A stretch of DNA of 64,000 nt from Verrucomicrobiota bacterium (GTDB lineage: Bacteria > Verrucomicrobiota > Verrucomicrobiia > Opitutales > Opitutaceae), in assembly GCA_016871755.1 (NCBI GenBank), contig VHCJ01000014.1, positions 1 to 64,000 of the forward strand, in the 5' to 3' direction. Both the position numbers and the translations under genes were made by a program. This document shows, in pieces, positions 45,117 through 54,470 of the stretch (position 1 is its first letter; each line of letters begins with the position of its first letter). The notes beneath the pieces are model-generated. The model searched no databases. It was given only the letters and a program-made list of their open reading frames with translations, and was not told the DNA's origin.

Positions 45117-45689
45117 TCAACGCCGCGTGCGCGCTCGCAACTGGAATGCCGGCACTGCGTCCGCGCTCCGCAGCAGGTCGAGGGCGCGGCGCTCCGCCAC
45201 GCGCATGCGCCGGCGGCGGGCCGGGGAAAGGTCGTCGTAGCCCGCAAGGTGGAGGAGACCGTGCACGACGTAGAGCGTGAGTTCCTCGGCGAACGGCAGG
45301 CCGGTCGCACCGCCTAGCCGCGCGGCAGCATCGACCGAGACGCAAACCTCGCCGGCCGTGCCGGCGAGCGAATCACCCTCGAACGTGATCACATCGGTCA
45401 CGCTCGGGTCGTCGAGGAACTGCCCGTGCAGGGTGGCGAGCGCGGCATCGGTGAGGAACGCCAGCGACACCTCGCCGGGCGGAATGGGAGAACCCGCCGC
45501 CTCGCCGACGGGGGTGCGCAGCGCCGCCCGGGCGCGGGCCCGCGCGGAGGGCAGGAGATGGGCGATGTCCGCCGGCACCGGACGGAACCCGCCGTCGAGC
45601 ATCGCGACAAGGCGTCGCACGTCAGCCACCGGAACGCGGACCTTCGGGTGGCGCCGCGCGATCAGGACGGAGCGGGAGGGGGCGTTCAC
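45117..45689 (-). CDS. ybeY: Endoribonuclease YbeY
   Basis: The 190-residue protein has the family zinc motif HGLLHLAGYDD near the C-terminus, with the last His of the usual HGxLHLxGYDH replaced by Asp. SVTDVITFE and GEVCVSVD are also typical. YbeY matures 16S rRNA and takes part in ribosome quality control. GTG 45689 overlaps the stop of the phosphodiesterase gene by 4 bp (GTGA), so the two are coupled. The next gene, uvrA, starts about 31 bp later. Confidence 0.92.
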   Translation of the reverse strand: MNAPSRSVLIARRHPKVRVPVADVRRLVAMLDGGFRPVPADIAHLLPSARARARAALRTPVGEAAGSPIPPGEVSLAFLTDAALATLHGQFLDDPSVTDVITFEGDSLAGTAGEVCVSVDAAARLGGATGLPFAEELTLYVVHGLLHLAGYDDLSPARRRRMRVAERRALDLLRSADAVPAFQLRARTRR

Positions 45690-48043
45690 GATGACGCTCG
45701 CGCCGGCGCGGCGGTCGCCTCGGGAGCCGGGTAGGCGACGCGGCTGTGGAGCATGTTGAGCAGCGTGAAGTTGAAGCTGTTCTTGATGCGCGCCAATTCG
45801 TCGAAGGTCAGGGGAGCTTCGTCGAGCTGACCGTCGGCCACGCTCGACCGCACCACCTGCTCGATCAACTCGCTGAGGTGCTGCGGCGTGACCCGGCGCA
45901 TCGACCGTGACGCCGCTTCGCAGACGTCGGCGAGGTGGATGATGGCGCTCTCCTTGAATTGGGGCTGGGGGCCGTCGTAGCGGTACGTGGTCTCGCACAC
46001 CCGTGGCGCGTCGGCACCCTCGCGAGGGGCGAGGCGCGACGGGGCGGGACGCGCGGACTCCTGCATCGCGCGATGGAAGAAGTAGCGGATCAGGGTCGTG
46101 CCGTGATGCTGTTGGATCACGTCGAGGACGGCGCGGGGCAGCTTGTGCTTGAGCGCGAGGTCGACGCCGTCCTTCACGTGGGCCTTGATGATGAGTGCGG
46201 AGAGCGACGGATTGGCGTCGTCGTGAGGGTTCACGCCGTCGCGCTGATTCTCGACGAAATAGTCCGGCTTGGTCGTCTTGCCGATGTCGTGGAACAGGGC
46301 GCAGACACGGGCGAGCAGGGGATTGGCGCCGATCGCGTTGGCCGCATTCTCGGAGAGCTGGGCGACGACGAGGGAGTGGTGGTAGGACCCCGGGGCTTCG
46401 AGCTGCATGCGCCGGAGCAGCGGGTGGTTGAAGTCGGTGAGTTCGAGCAGCGTGATGTCCGTGGTCCGGCGGAAGAGTGCCTCCAGCACCGGGAGCAGAC
46501 CGACGACGAGGATGCCGGACAGCAGGCCGGTGATCGCGCCGCCGGCCATTTCCCCTGCCACCGTCGCGAAGGGCAGGCGGTCCACGATGCCGAGGAGCAG
46601 GGCGAAGCCGGCGACGGTTGCTCCGCCGAGGAGGGCGGCGCGCACGACGCGTCCACGCTTGCGGCTGGAGCGGGCGGCGAGGACGGCGACCATCGAGCCG
46701 ACAAAGGACAGAACGAGAAGGTCGAGGCGGTTGCCGTAGATCACCGCGGTGAAGATGGAGATCAGCAGCGCGGTGAAGATCGCGGCACCCGAGCTGACGA
46801 GGATCGCGATGATGAGGGGGGCGAACGCCGTGGGGGCCAGGTAGGGCAGGAGCGAGCCGGCTTGCGGATTTTCGGCGAAGAAGGGCAGCGATCCCGCCGC
46901 GTGGGTCGCCCGGACGAGCAGGAGGTTGGTCAGAATGGTCAGGGCGAGCAGGCCCAGACGAGCGTTGCTGCGCAGCGTCTCCGAGTCCTCGAGGCGCAGG
47001 TAGATGACGCTCGCGAGCACCATCGCCAGCACCAGCAGGATGCGCCCCGAAAGCTGCAGACCGTCCGTGAGCCCGATGTTGACGTCGGAAAGCAGGGCCC
47101 TGCGGTGGGCCTGCAGCGCCTCGAACTGCTCGGCCGAGACATAGGCACCCGGCTCGACCAGCGTTTGCCCGCGCTCCACCGCGACCGTCACCGGGCGGAG
47201 GGCTTTGAGCGCGGATTGCTGGACCCGCTCGGTCGCGGCCCGGTCGTAGACGACGTTGGACGTCAGGCCGTTTTGGAAGATGCGGTACAGGGCGAGCAGC
47301 GCCTCGCGCCCGAGACCCTCCGCACCGAGGTTGATGCGCAGGAAGGTGTGGGCTTCCTCGAGTGACTGCACCGGGCGCTGGGTGACTTCACCGTCGGGCT
47401 TGAGCACGCGGAAGACCGTCATGCGGCCCTCGGACTCCGAGCCGACGATCGAGCCATCATGCACCCCCTCGGCATAGATCTCGCGCAGGACCACCAGCGA
47501 ACTCTCCATGAGTTGGAAGCGCGTTTTCGCGTCGCCGAGATCAAGGAAGACCGCGACGTGCTCCAGTCCGGCGCGATAGGGTCCGCGGGCGTTGAAGTCG
47601 TTGACGACGGGAGTCAGCGCCGCGCCGCGGAGGGTCCCCGCGGGATGCTCAGTTTCGAAACGCTCCAGCGCGTCAACGAGGTCGCGGATCGCCGCCTCGA
47701 AGCGGTGGAGCGGCTCGAGGTCGAGTCGGTAGACAGGGGGCGTGCGGTCGCGCACCTGCTCGTTCTGCAGACGGGTGCGTTCGGCGCTTTCGTAGCTGAA
47801 CGGCACCGACGCGGTGATGCGAATGGCCGCACGCTGGTTGGGGAGCAGGAACACGTCGCTGCTGGAGACGCCGACGGAGCTCACCAGCACGATCGCGGCC
47901 ACGGTGAGGACGAAGATCAGGCCGGCGATCAGGCGGCTGTTATCCCACTGGTCCCAACGGGCCGACAGGCGGTCCGCCTGCAGACGCTTGTGCGGCGCTC
48001 CCGCGCCGCCGCGCAGGAGCCGGAGCCGGTCAATCAGCGGCAT
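45686..48043 (-). CDS. pgpH: 7TM receptor HD-domain phosphodiesterase, PgpH/YqfF type
   Basis: The 785-residue membrane protein has one N-terminal helix (about 40-60) and an extracytoplasmic domain to about 300. A bundle of seven helices follows, then a cytoplasmic HD domain with FHDIGKT and a second HPHD-like NPHD. This is the c-di-AMP phosphodiesterase family. The last residues include LLNMLHSRVAYP, typical of the family end. It lies between phoH and ybeY, the order seen in many bacteria (phoH-pgpH-ybeY). It is coupled to ybeY by a 4-bp overlap. Confidence 0.92.
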   Translation of the reverse strand: MPLIDRLRLLRGGAGAPHKRLQADRLSARWDQWDNSRLIAGLIFVLTVAAIVLVSSVGVSSSDVFLLPNQRAAIRITASVPFSYESAERTRLQNEQVRDRTPPVYRLDLEPLHRFEAAIRDLVDALERFETEHPAGTLRGAALTPVVNDFNARGPYRAGLEHVAVFLDLGDAKTRFQLMESSLVVLREIYAEGVHDGSIVGSESEGRMTVFRVLKPDGEVTQRPVQSLEEAHTFLRINLGAEGLGREALLALYRIFQNGLTSNVVYDRAATERVQQSALKALRPVTVAVERGQTLVEPGAYVSAEQFEALQAHRRALLSDVNIGLTDGLQLSGRILLVLAMVLASVIYLRLEDSETLRSNARLGLLALTILTNLLLVRATHAAGSLPFFAENPQAGSLLPYLAPTAFAPLIIAILVSSGAAIFTALLISIFTAVIYGNRLDLLVLSFVGSMVAVLAARSSRKRGRVVRAALLGGATVAGFALLLGIVDRLPFATVAGEMAGGAITGLLSGILVVGLLPVLEALFRRTTDITLLELTDFNHPLLRRMQLEAPGSYHHSLVVAQLSENAANAIGANPLLARVCALFHDIGKTTKPDYFVENQRDGVNPHDDANPSLSALIIKAHVKDGVDLALKHKLPRAVLDVIQQHHGTTLIRYFFHRAMQESARPAPSRLAPREGADAPRVCETTYRYDGPQPQFKESAIIHLADVCEAASRSMRRVTPQHLSELIEQVVRSSVADGQLDEAPLTFDELARIKNSFNFTLLNMLHSRVAYPAPEATAAPARASS

Positions 48044-48109
48044 GGCCCGGACAGCGCCTCACCGGAGCCCGGCAGGCACGGAGTTGCAAATTGTCGACAC
48101 ACCCTTGAA

Positions 48110-49090
<981 letters not shown>

Positions 49091-49128
49091 GGACGGGAGC
49101 CGGCGCGGGGGCGGCGGGAGCGGAAGTG

Positions 49129-49641
49129 CTAGGCGGCGCCGCCGGCGAGCGCGCGGGCGGCGTCGGAGAGCTTGGCCCAGGTCGCGTCGAGCGACTCCGG
49201 CAGGATACGGGTGTTCCCGAGCACCGGCATGAAATTAGTGTCGCCGACCCAGCGGGGCACGAGGTGCGCGTGCAGGTGGTCGATGCTCCCTCCGGACGGG
49301 CGTCCGAGGTTGAAGCCGATGTTAAAGGCATCGGGCTTCATCACTTCGCGGAGCAGGCGTTTCCCGAACGTGATCTCGGCCATCAGGTCCGCGCTTTCCT
49401 CAGGCGAGAGCGCCTCGAGGTCGTCGACTTCGCGGAACGGGATCACGAGCAGATGTCCCGGGTTGTAGGGAAACCGGTTCAGCATCAGGTAGGACTGCGG
49501 CGAGCGGTGCACGATGAGCGCCGCGCGATCGTCGCCCAGACGAGGCAGGTCGGTGAACGGCCGGGCCGACCGCGGCTCTCTTGGTCCAGCGATGTACTCC
49601 ATGCGCCAGTAGGGATGCAGGGCGGCGAAGGGGGACTCCAT
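49129..49641 (-). CDS. HIT family hydrolase
   Basis: The 170-residue protein has the histidine triad in IDHLHAHLVPRW (His-x-His-x-His) and the nucleotide-binding NRFPYNPGHLLVIP region. Such proteins hydrolyse or transfer nucleotides from Ap4A or similar substrates; the closest class by sequence is the AP4A phosphorylase-like group. It is the first gene of the run toward phoH, pgpH, ybeY and uvrA, and is divergent from fabF. Confidence 0.9.
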   Translation of the reverse strand: MESPFAALHPYWRMEYIAGPREPRSARPFTDLPRLGDDRAALIVHRSPQSYLMLNRFPYNPGHLLVIPFREVDDLEALSPEESADLMAEITFGKRLLREVMKPDAFNIGFNLGRPSGGSIDHLHAHLVPRWVGDTNFMPVLGNTRILPESLDATWAKLSDAARALAGGAA

Positions 49642-49743
49642 GGGACGTCGGGAGAGGCAATCCGGTGAGGGAGGGGAAGTCAAAGCCGGGTTGCCCCTCG
49701 CCGCTTGCGGCGGGGAGGAAAACCGCTTCGACTGGGGGTTACG

Positions 49744-51087
49744 ATGAATGCCTCCCCCTTCGCTCCACCTCCATCCTCCCAACCCCGTCGGCGTGTCGTG
49801 ATTACGGGCATTGGGGCGGTCACGCCTCTCGGATTGAGCGCATCGGAGACGTGGACCGGCATGGTGGCGGGCCGGTCCGGGATCGGTCCGATCACCCGCT
49901 TCGATGCCAGTCTCTGCACCGCGCGGATTGCCGGCGAGGTGAAGGGCCTGGATCCGGCGCGTCCGCTGCCGGCGCCGCTGCACCCCCGCGGGCCGGCTGG
50001 GGAACCGGTCATGGCTGCGTTCACGCTGAAGGACCTGAAGAAGTTTGGGCGTTTCACCCATCTCGGCATCTGCGCCGCAGTCGAGGCTTACGCCGACTCC
50101 GGGATCGACTCCGCGCGGGCGGACATTCCCGCGGAGCGGATGGGTGTGAACTTGGGCGTGGGCATCGGCGGTTTGCCCGAGATTGAGGCGATGCAGGAGA
50201 CGTTCAAGGCGGGCGGATTCCGCAAGATTTCCCCGTTCTTCATCATCCAGATCGCACCCAACCTGCTCTCCGGCCAGGCGTCGCTGCTGCTCAACCTGCG
50301 CGGACCGAACATGTCGATCGCGTCCGCCTGCGCGACCAGCGGTCATGCCGTGGGCGAGGCCGCGGCGGCGATCGCGCGCGGCGATGTGGACGTGATGGTG
50401 GCGGGCGGCGCCGAGTCAACGGTCACGCCCCTCGCCATCGGAGCTTTTGCGCAGATGCGCGCGCTCTCCACCCGCAACGACGCCCCGGAGAGCGCTTCGC
50501 GGCCCTACGACTCGGACCGCGACGGGTTCGTCCTCTCCGAGGGTTCTGTCGTATTCGTGCTCGAGGAACTGGAGTCGGCCCGGCGAAGGGGCGCCCGCAT
50601 CTACGCCGAGGTGCGCGGTTACGGGGCCTCGGCGGATGCGTACCACCTCTCCTCGCTAGCCGAAGGGGGAGAAGGGTCGCAGCGGTCGATGCGACGTGCG
50701 CTGGAAACCGCGGGACTCGATCCGATGGCGATCGACTTTGTTTCCGCGCATGCGACCTCGACCCCAGGCGGCGACGGAGAGGAAGCGGCGGCGATCGCGG
50801 CGGTGTTCGCGGCGAACCTCGCCGGCCTGCATGTCACGGGGGTGAAGTCGATGGTCGGTCACCTGCTCGGAGGTGCCGGGGCCATGGGCCTGTTCGCCGC
50901 CGTCCTCGCGATCCGAGACGGCGTGGTGCCTCCGACCATCAACCTGCAGAACCTCGATCCGGCGGTCGCCGCCCTTGGGCTCCAGATCGCCGCCAATGAG
51001 GCGGTGCGCCGGCCCGTCCGCGCCGCGCTCGCCAACAGCTTCGGTTTCGGCGGCACGAATGCTTCGATCGTGGTCGCGACCGTGTGA
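49744..51087 (+). CDS. fabF: Beta-ketoacyl-ACP synthase II (FabF type)
   Basis: The 447-residue thiolase-fold enzyme extends acyl-ACP with malonyl-ACP in fatty acid synthesis. The catalytic triad is Cys196 (SACATSGHA), His336 (HATSTPGGD) and His373 (KSMVGHLLGGAG). FGFGGTN near the end is also typical. The stretch 70-95 is a Pro-rich insertion unlike E. coli FabF. ATG 49744 lies 9 bp after a run of five G that may act as a Shine-Dalgarno. It stands alone; another enzyme of this pathway is at 61755 onward. Confidence 0.92.
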   Translation: MNASPFAPPPSSQPRRRVVITGIGAVTPLGLSASETWTGMVAGRSGIGPITRFDASLCTARIAGEVKGLDPARPLPAPLHPRGPAGEPVMAAFTLKDLKKFGRFTHLGICAAVEAYADSGIDSARADIPAERMGVNLGVGIGGLPEIEAMQETFKAGGFRKISPFFIIQIAPNLLSGQASLLLNLRGPNMSIASACATSGHAVGEAAAAIARGDVDVMVAGGAESTVTPLAIGAFAQMRALSTRNDAPESASRPYDSDRDGFVLSEGSVVFVLEELESARRRGARIYAEVRGYGASADAYHLSSLAEGGEGSQRSMRRALETAGLDPMAIDFVSAHATSTPGGDGEEAAAIAAVFAANLAGLHVTGVKSMVGHLLGGAGAMGLFAAVLAIRDGVVPPTINLQNLDPAVAALGLQIAANEAVRRPVRAALANSFGFGGTNASIVVATV

Positions 51088-51145
51088 CCCTCCGCCTGAC
51101 CCGCCGGACCCGGCACCGTCAAACGACGAACGCCGCTGCGCGGGT

Positions 51146-51163
51146 CGTCGCCGTGCGGCGACG
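51146..51163. terminator. Hairpin between convergent fabF and rnc
   Basis: CGTCGCC and GGCGACG form a 7-bp stem with a GTGC loop in the 78-bp gap between the two stops. There is no T run; position alone suggests a bidirectional stop. Confidence 0.3.
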
Positions 51164-51165
51164 CG

Positions 51166-51906
51166 TCAGGCGTTCCGTTTGAATTGCGCCGGGCCGAGCA
51201 GCACCGACAGCGTGGGGCGCTGCAGCGCGTCTCGGGCGGCTTCCTCTTCGGCGGACTTCTTCGACGGACCGGAGCCCCGGCCAATTTCCGTACCGGCGAG
51301 GCGGACGACGACCTCGTAACGCCGGTCGTGGTCCGGCCCGGTCGTGCCGGCGACCTCGTAGCGGAGGGCCTGGGTGCCGTGCTCCGGATGCACGCGCTCC
51401 TGCAACTGGCCCTTGGGATTTTCCTGCGGCGTATCGAGCCCCGTCAGCCGCGGTCCGAGATCGCCATACCATGCCCGCACCACGCCCCGGACGGTTGCCC
51501 AGTCTGCGTCGCAGTAAATCGCGCCGATCAACGCCTCCAGGGCGTCCTCGAGCGCCGCGTCTCGGGTGCGCCCCCCGGCGGCGGCCTCGGCCGGGGAGAC
51601 GTGGAGCGTTTCGCCGATCCGGAGGTCCCGGGCGAGTTGGGCAAGGACCGCCCCCTTCGTGAGCGCGGCGCGCCGCCGGGAGAGCTCGCCCTCGCGCGCG
51701 GTGGGCAAGGCGGCGAAGAGCTGTTCGCTCAGCACCAGTTCCAGCACGGCGTCGCCGAGGAATTCCAGCCGCTGGTTTGTCTCCAACCCGCCCGTGCCCT
51801 CCGCGGCGCAGGACACATGGGTGAGCGCTTGGACGAGCAGGGAGCGGTTCCGGAAACGGTACCCCAACCGCTGTTCGAGCGCGTCGATCGGGTCGGGCAG
51901 GCTCAT
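51166..51906 (-). CDS. rnc: Ribonuclease III
   Basis: The 246-residue enzyme cleaves double-stranded RNA in rRNA and mRNA maturation. The nuclease domain has NQRLEFLGDAVLELV with the metal-binding Glu and Asp, and a second acidic patch LEDALEALIGAIY. A C-terminal double-stranded RNA-binding domain (about 165-235) follows. The start overlaps the ABC permease stop by 4 bp (ATGA), so rnc is translated after the parA-permease genes, an unusual neighbourhood. Confidence 0.96.
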   Translation of the reverse strand: MSLPDPIDALEQRLGYRFRNRSLLVQALTHVSCAAEGTGGLETNQRLEFLGDAVLELVLSEQLFAALPTAREGELSRRRAALTKGAVLAQLARDLRIGETLHVSPAEAAAGGRTRDAALEDALEALIGAIYCDADWATVRGVVRAWYGDLGPRLTGLDTPQENPKGQLQERVHPEHGTQALRYEVAGTTGPDHDRRYEVVVRLAGTEIGRGSGPSKKSAEEEAARDALQRPTLSVLLGPAQFKRNA

Positions 51907-52697
51907 GAGCTGGCGCTGGTGTAGCGGCGCAGGCCCCGGTGGAAGGCAATGATCGCGAGCGAGAGCCAGAGCACGGTGGCTCCCCCGAGCCACAGGGCCT
52001 GCGAGCCCTGGATACCGTGGCGGAGCGTCTGTGCCGGCACGTTGGTGACGACGACGAGCGGCAGGGCGTAGACGAAGACCACGGCCGCGATTCCGCGGAG
52101 CGCCTCGCGGGGCAGGCGGGAGAATTCGTTGAGACCAAAATAGCCTCCCTCCACCCCCTTGGCACTCTGGATCCAGAAAACCAAGGAGATGAAGAACAGC
52201 AGCGTCGCGTAGTGGATCGCGAGTCCGCAGAGAATCATCCCGGCATACGTCGCCCACTGCAGCGCCGTGGGGGAGAGGCCCAGTTGGTGGACGGCGTAGA
52301 GTACAACTCCGAGGGCGATGGGAGCGTTGAGGAAGCCATCAAGATCGATCTTGCGCGTGGAAGCCATGAACAGGACGGGGCCCGGCTGCGCGAGGAAGAA
52401 GTCGAAGGCACCCGAGCGGACGTTGCGGCCCATCTCGAACAGGTTGGTCCAGAAGAACCCCATCAAGAGCCGCTGCACCAAGAGCGACGTCCCCACCAGG
52501 ATGGTCATTTCCCACGGCCCCCAGCCCGCGATCGACTCGGTGTGCTGATAAATGACGCCGATGAGACCGAGGTTGACGCCCATCCAGAACAACTCGACGA
52601 GCGACCACATGATGAAGTCGCCACGGAACATCAGGGTGCGGACCACGGAGTAGCGGGCTCCGGCGAGCCAGATGCGGAGGTATTGCGCGGCGCGCAT
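51903..52697 (-). CDS. ABC-2 type transporter permease
   Basis: The 264-residue protein has about six membrane helices and resembles the DUF990/COG3694 permeases that work as a pair with COG4587 proteins. The NVRSGAFDFFLAQP block is typical. It would be one half of an exporter whose substrate is unknown. The partner permease lies upstream at 52717. No ATP-binding subunit is found in this operon. Confidence 0.82.
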   Translation of the reverse strand: MRAAQYLRIWLAGARYSVVRTLMFRGDFIMWSLVELFWMGVNLGLIGVIYQHTESIAGWGPWEMTILVGTSLLVQRLLMGFFWTNLFEMGRNVRSGAFDFFLAQPGPVLFMASTRKIDLDGFLNAPIALGVVLYAVHQLGLSPTALQWATYAGMILCGLAIHYATLLFFISLVFWIQSAKGVEGGYFGLNEFSRLPREALRGIAAVVFVYALPLVVVTNVPAQTLRHGIQGSQALWLGGATVLWLSLAIIAFHRGLRRYTSASS

Positions 52698-52716
52698 GGC
52701 GGGACGGGTGGCCGAC

Positions 52717-53523
52717 TCAGCCGCCGACGGCGGTGTGACGGCGCAGGCCGCGGGTCCAGAGGAGTTGGGCGAAGCCGTACAGGGCGAGGACCCAGAACAG
52801 CTGGATGCCCAGGCCCTGCAGCGCGGCCTCGGGGGACGCGATCCGACCGGTCAGCAGCGCGGCCGGGAAGTACATCTGGTAGTAGTAAGGCAGATACGAC
52901 GAAATCTCGTAGAGCGGGGCGGGCAGGAGATCGAGTGGGAAGACCTGACCTCCCAGCATCGTCTCGACGGCGAGAGAGAGGATGACGAAGGATTGGATCT
53001 CAAGGAACCAGAACGTCAGCAGACCAAAGCAGTAGGCGAGGGTGAACTGCAGGCAGGCGGAGAGGATGAGCGCCGGCACGGCGGCAAGGTAGGTCCAGCC
53101 ATGCGTCGGGTATTGCAGGTACGGCCACAGCAGCGGCAGCACGAGAAGCAGCGGCAGGAGCGCGAGAGCCCCGGAGACGAGTCGGGCGGAGACGAAGAGG
53201 CTGAACCGGTAGGCGAAGTAGTTGATGGGCTTGAGCAGGAACTGGTTGATCAGCCCGTTGCGGATTTCCTCGGATACCTCGAAATCCTCGTTCATCGCGC
53301 TGATGAAGAACTGCAGGACGAGGATCGTGACGAAGTAGGTCAGCGTCTGGCCGAGGTTGAAGCCCGCAAGCGACTCCTGTCCGCTGAAGGCGGCCCCCCA
53401 GAGGATGAAGACGTACGCGAGGTGCAGGACGGAGAAGGATGCCCGGACCGCGAAATTCCAGCGGTAGACGAGGTTGCCCTGCAACCCCAGCACGAAGGCG
53501 TGGCGGTACTTGGCGAGCGACAT
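52717..53523 (-). CDS. ABC-2 type transporter permease
   Basis: The 268-residue protein has about six membrane helices and the EIRNGLINQFLLKPINY block of COG4587-type permeases, the usual partner of COG3694. It starts 12 bp after the parA stop and ends 19 bp before the second permease. The pair normally needs an ATPase of the COG4586 kind, which must be encoded elsewhere if the exporter works. Confidence 0.82.
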   Translation of the reverse strand: MSLAKYRHAFVLGLQGNLVYRWNFAVRASFSVLHLAYVFILWGAAFSGQESLAGFNLGQTLTYFVTILVLQFFISAMNEDFEVSEEIRNGLINQFLLKPINYFAYRFSLFVSARLVSGALALLPLLLVLPLLWPYLQYPTHGWTYLAAVPALILSACLQFTLAYCFGLLTFWFLEIQSFVILSLAVETMLGGQVFPLDLLPAPLYEISSYLPYYYQMYFPAALLTGRIASPEAALQGLGIQLFWVLALYGFAQLLWTRGLRRHTAVGG

Positions 53524-53535
53524 GGCCGGTGGCGG

Positions 53536-54324
53536 TCAGGACGCGGACTTCAGGTCGAAGCGCGCAATGACCTCCTTGGCCAGGTTCCGGTAGGCGGTGG
53601 AGCCTGGCGAGAGCGGGTCGTAGGCGAGGATCGTCTGTCCGAAGCTCGGGGCCTCGCTCAGACGGATCGTCCGCGGGATCACGCTCTCAAACACCCGGTC
53701 GGGAAGGTGCTTGCGGACCTCCTCGACCACCTGGCGGGCCAGCTTGGTGCGCGTGTCGAACATGGTCATCACGACGCCCCCGAGTTCGAGCGACGGGTTC
53801 ACGCCCGCCTGCTTGATGCGGTCGAGGTTGCGCAGGATCTGCCCGAGTCCCTCCAGCGCGAGGTATTCGCATTGCAGGGCGATGAGCAGGTAATCGGCCG
53901 CGGCAAGGCTGTTCATGGACAGGACGCCGAGGGAGGGGGGGCAGTCGATGATGATGGCCCGGTACTGCCCGGACTCGCGGACCGGCGCGAGCGCCGCCTG
54001 CAGACGGCCGAGGTAGCCCTCCGCTCCAGCCAACTCGATCTCGCTCGCCGCGAGATCTTCCTCGCTCGGCAACAGAAACAGGTTCCGGTAGGCGGTCGGC
54101 ACGATTTTCTCGATCGCCGTGCCCTCGCCCCGGAGCGGCCCGTACAGGCTGGCACCTTCCCGCTTCTCGATCCCGAGAGCGCTGGTGGCGTTGGCCTGCG
54201 GATCGAGATCCACCAGCAGCGTCCGCACGCCCTTCTCGGCGAGCGCGGCGGAGAGATTCACGGCCGTCGTCGTCTTGCCGACGCCGCCTTTCTGGTTCGC
54301 GATGGTGAAGATGACCGAGCGCAT
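53536..54324 (-). CDS. parA: ParA/Soj family chromosome-partitioning ATPase
   Basis: The 262-residue protein has the deviant Walker A motif NQKGGVGKTTT and DLDPQANAT and DCPPS switch motifs, as in Soj. With the DNA-bound ParB it moves replication origins. No parB was found in the window, so it may lie elsewhere, or this is a ParA used for another positioning task. ATG 54324 was chosen; a TTG at 54336 is possible. The gene is divergent from glgA by 146 bp. Confidence 0.9.
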   Translation of the reverse strand: MRSVIFTIANQKGGVGKTTTAVNLSAALAEKGVRTLLVDLDPQANATSALGIEKREGASLYGPLRGEGTAIEKIVPTAYRNLFLLPSEEDLAASEIELAGAEGYLGRLQAALAPVRESGQYRAIIIDCPPSLGVLSMNSLAAADYLLIALQCEYLALEGLGQILRNLDRIKQAGVNPSLELGGVVMTMFDTRTKLARQVVEEVRKHLPDRVFESVIPRTIRLSEAPSFGQTILAYDPLSPGSTAYRNLAKEVIARFDLKSAS

Positions 54325-54470
54325 GGGAGCGGACAAAGCTGGCCCTGATCCGGTCCGGGCCGCAAGCCCGCTTCGCGTCTCCCGGCGCGGAGAGTCTAGC
54401 CTCGACTTGGGGCACGCTCCGAAGAGACTGTCCAGACGCGAGTCGGCTGCATTGCCGCCGCCTTTCTCCG

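Noticed and set aside
53536-54324. ParA as evidence of an integrated plasmid
   Set aside because: The Soj-like sequence and surrounding core genes (rnc, glgA, fabF) fit a chromosome. No replication or mobilisation gene is near.
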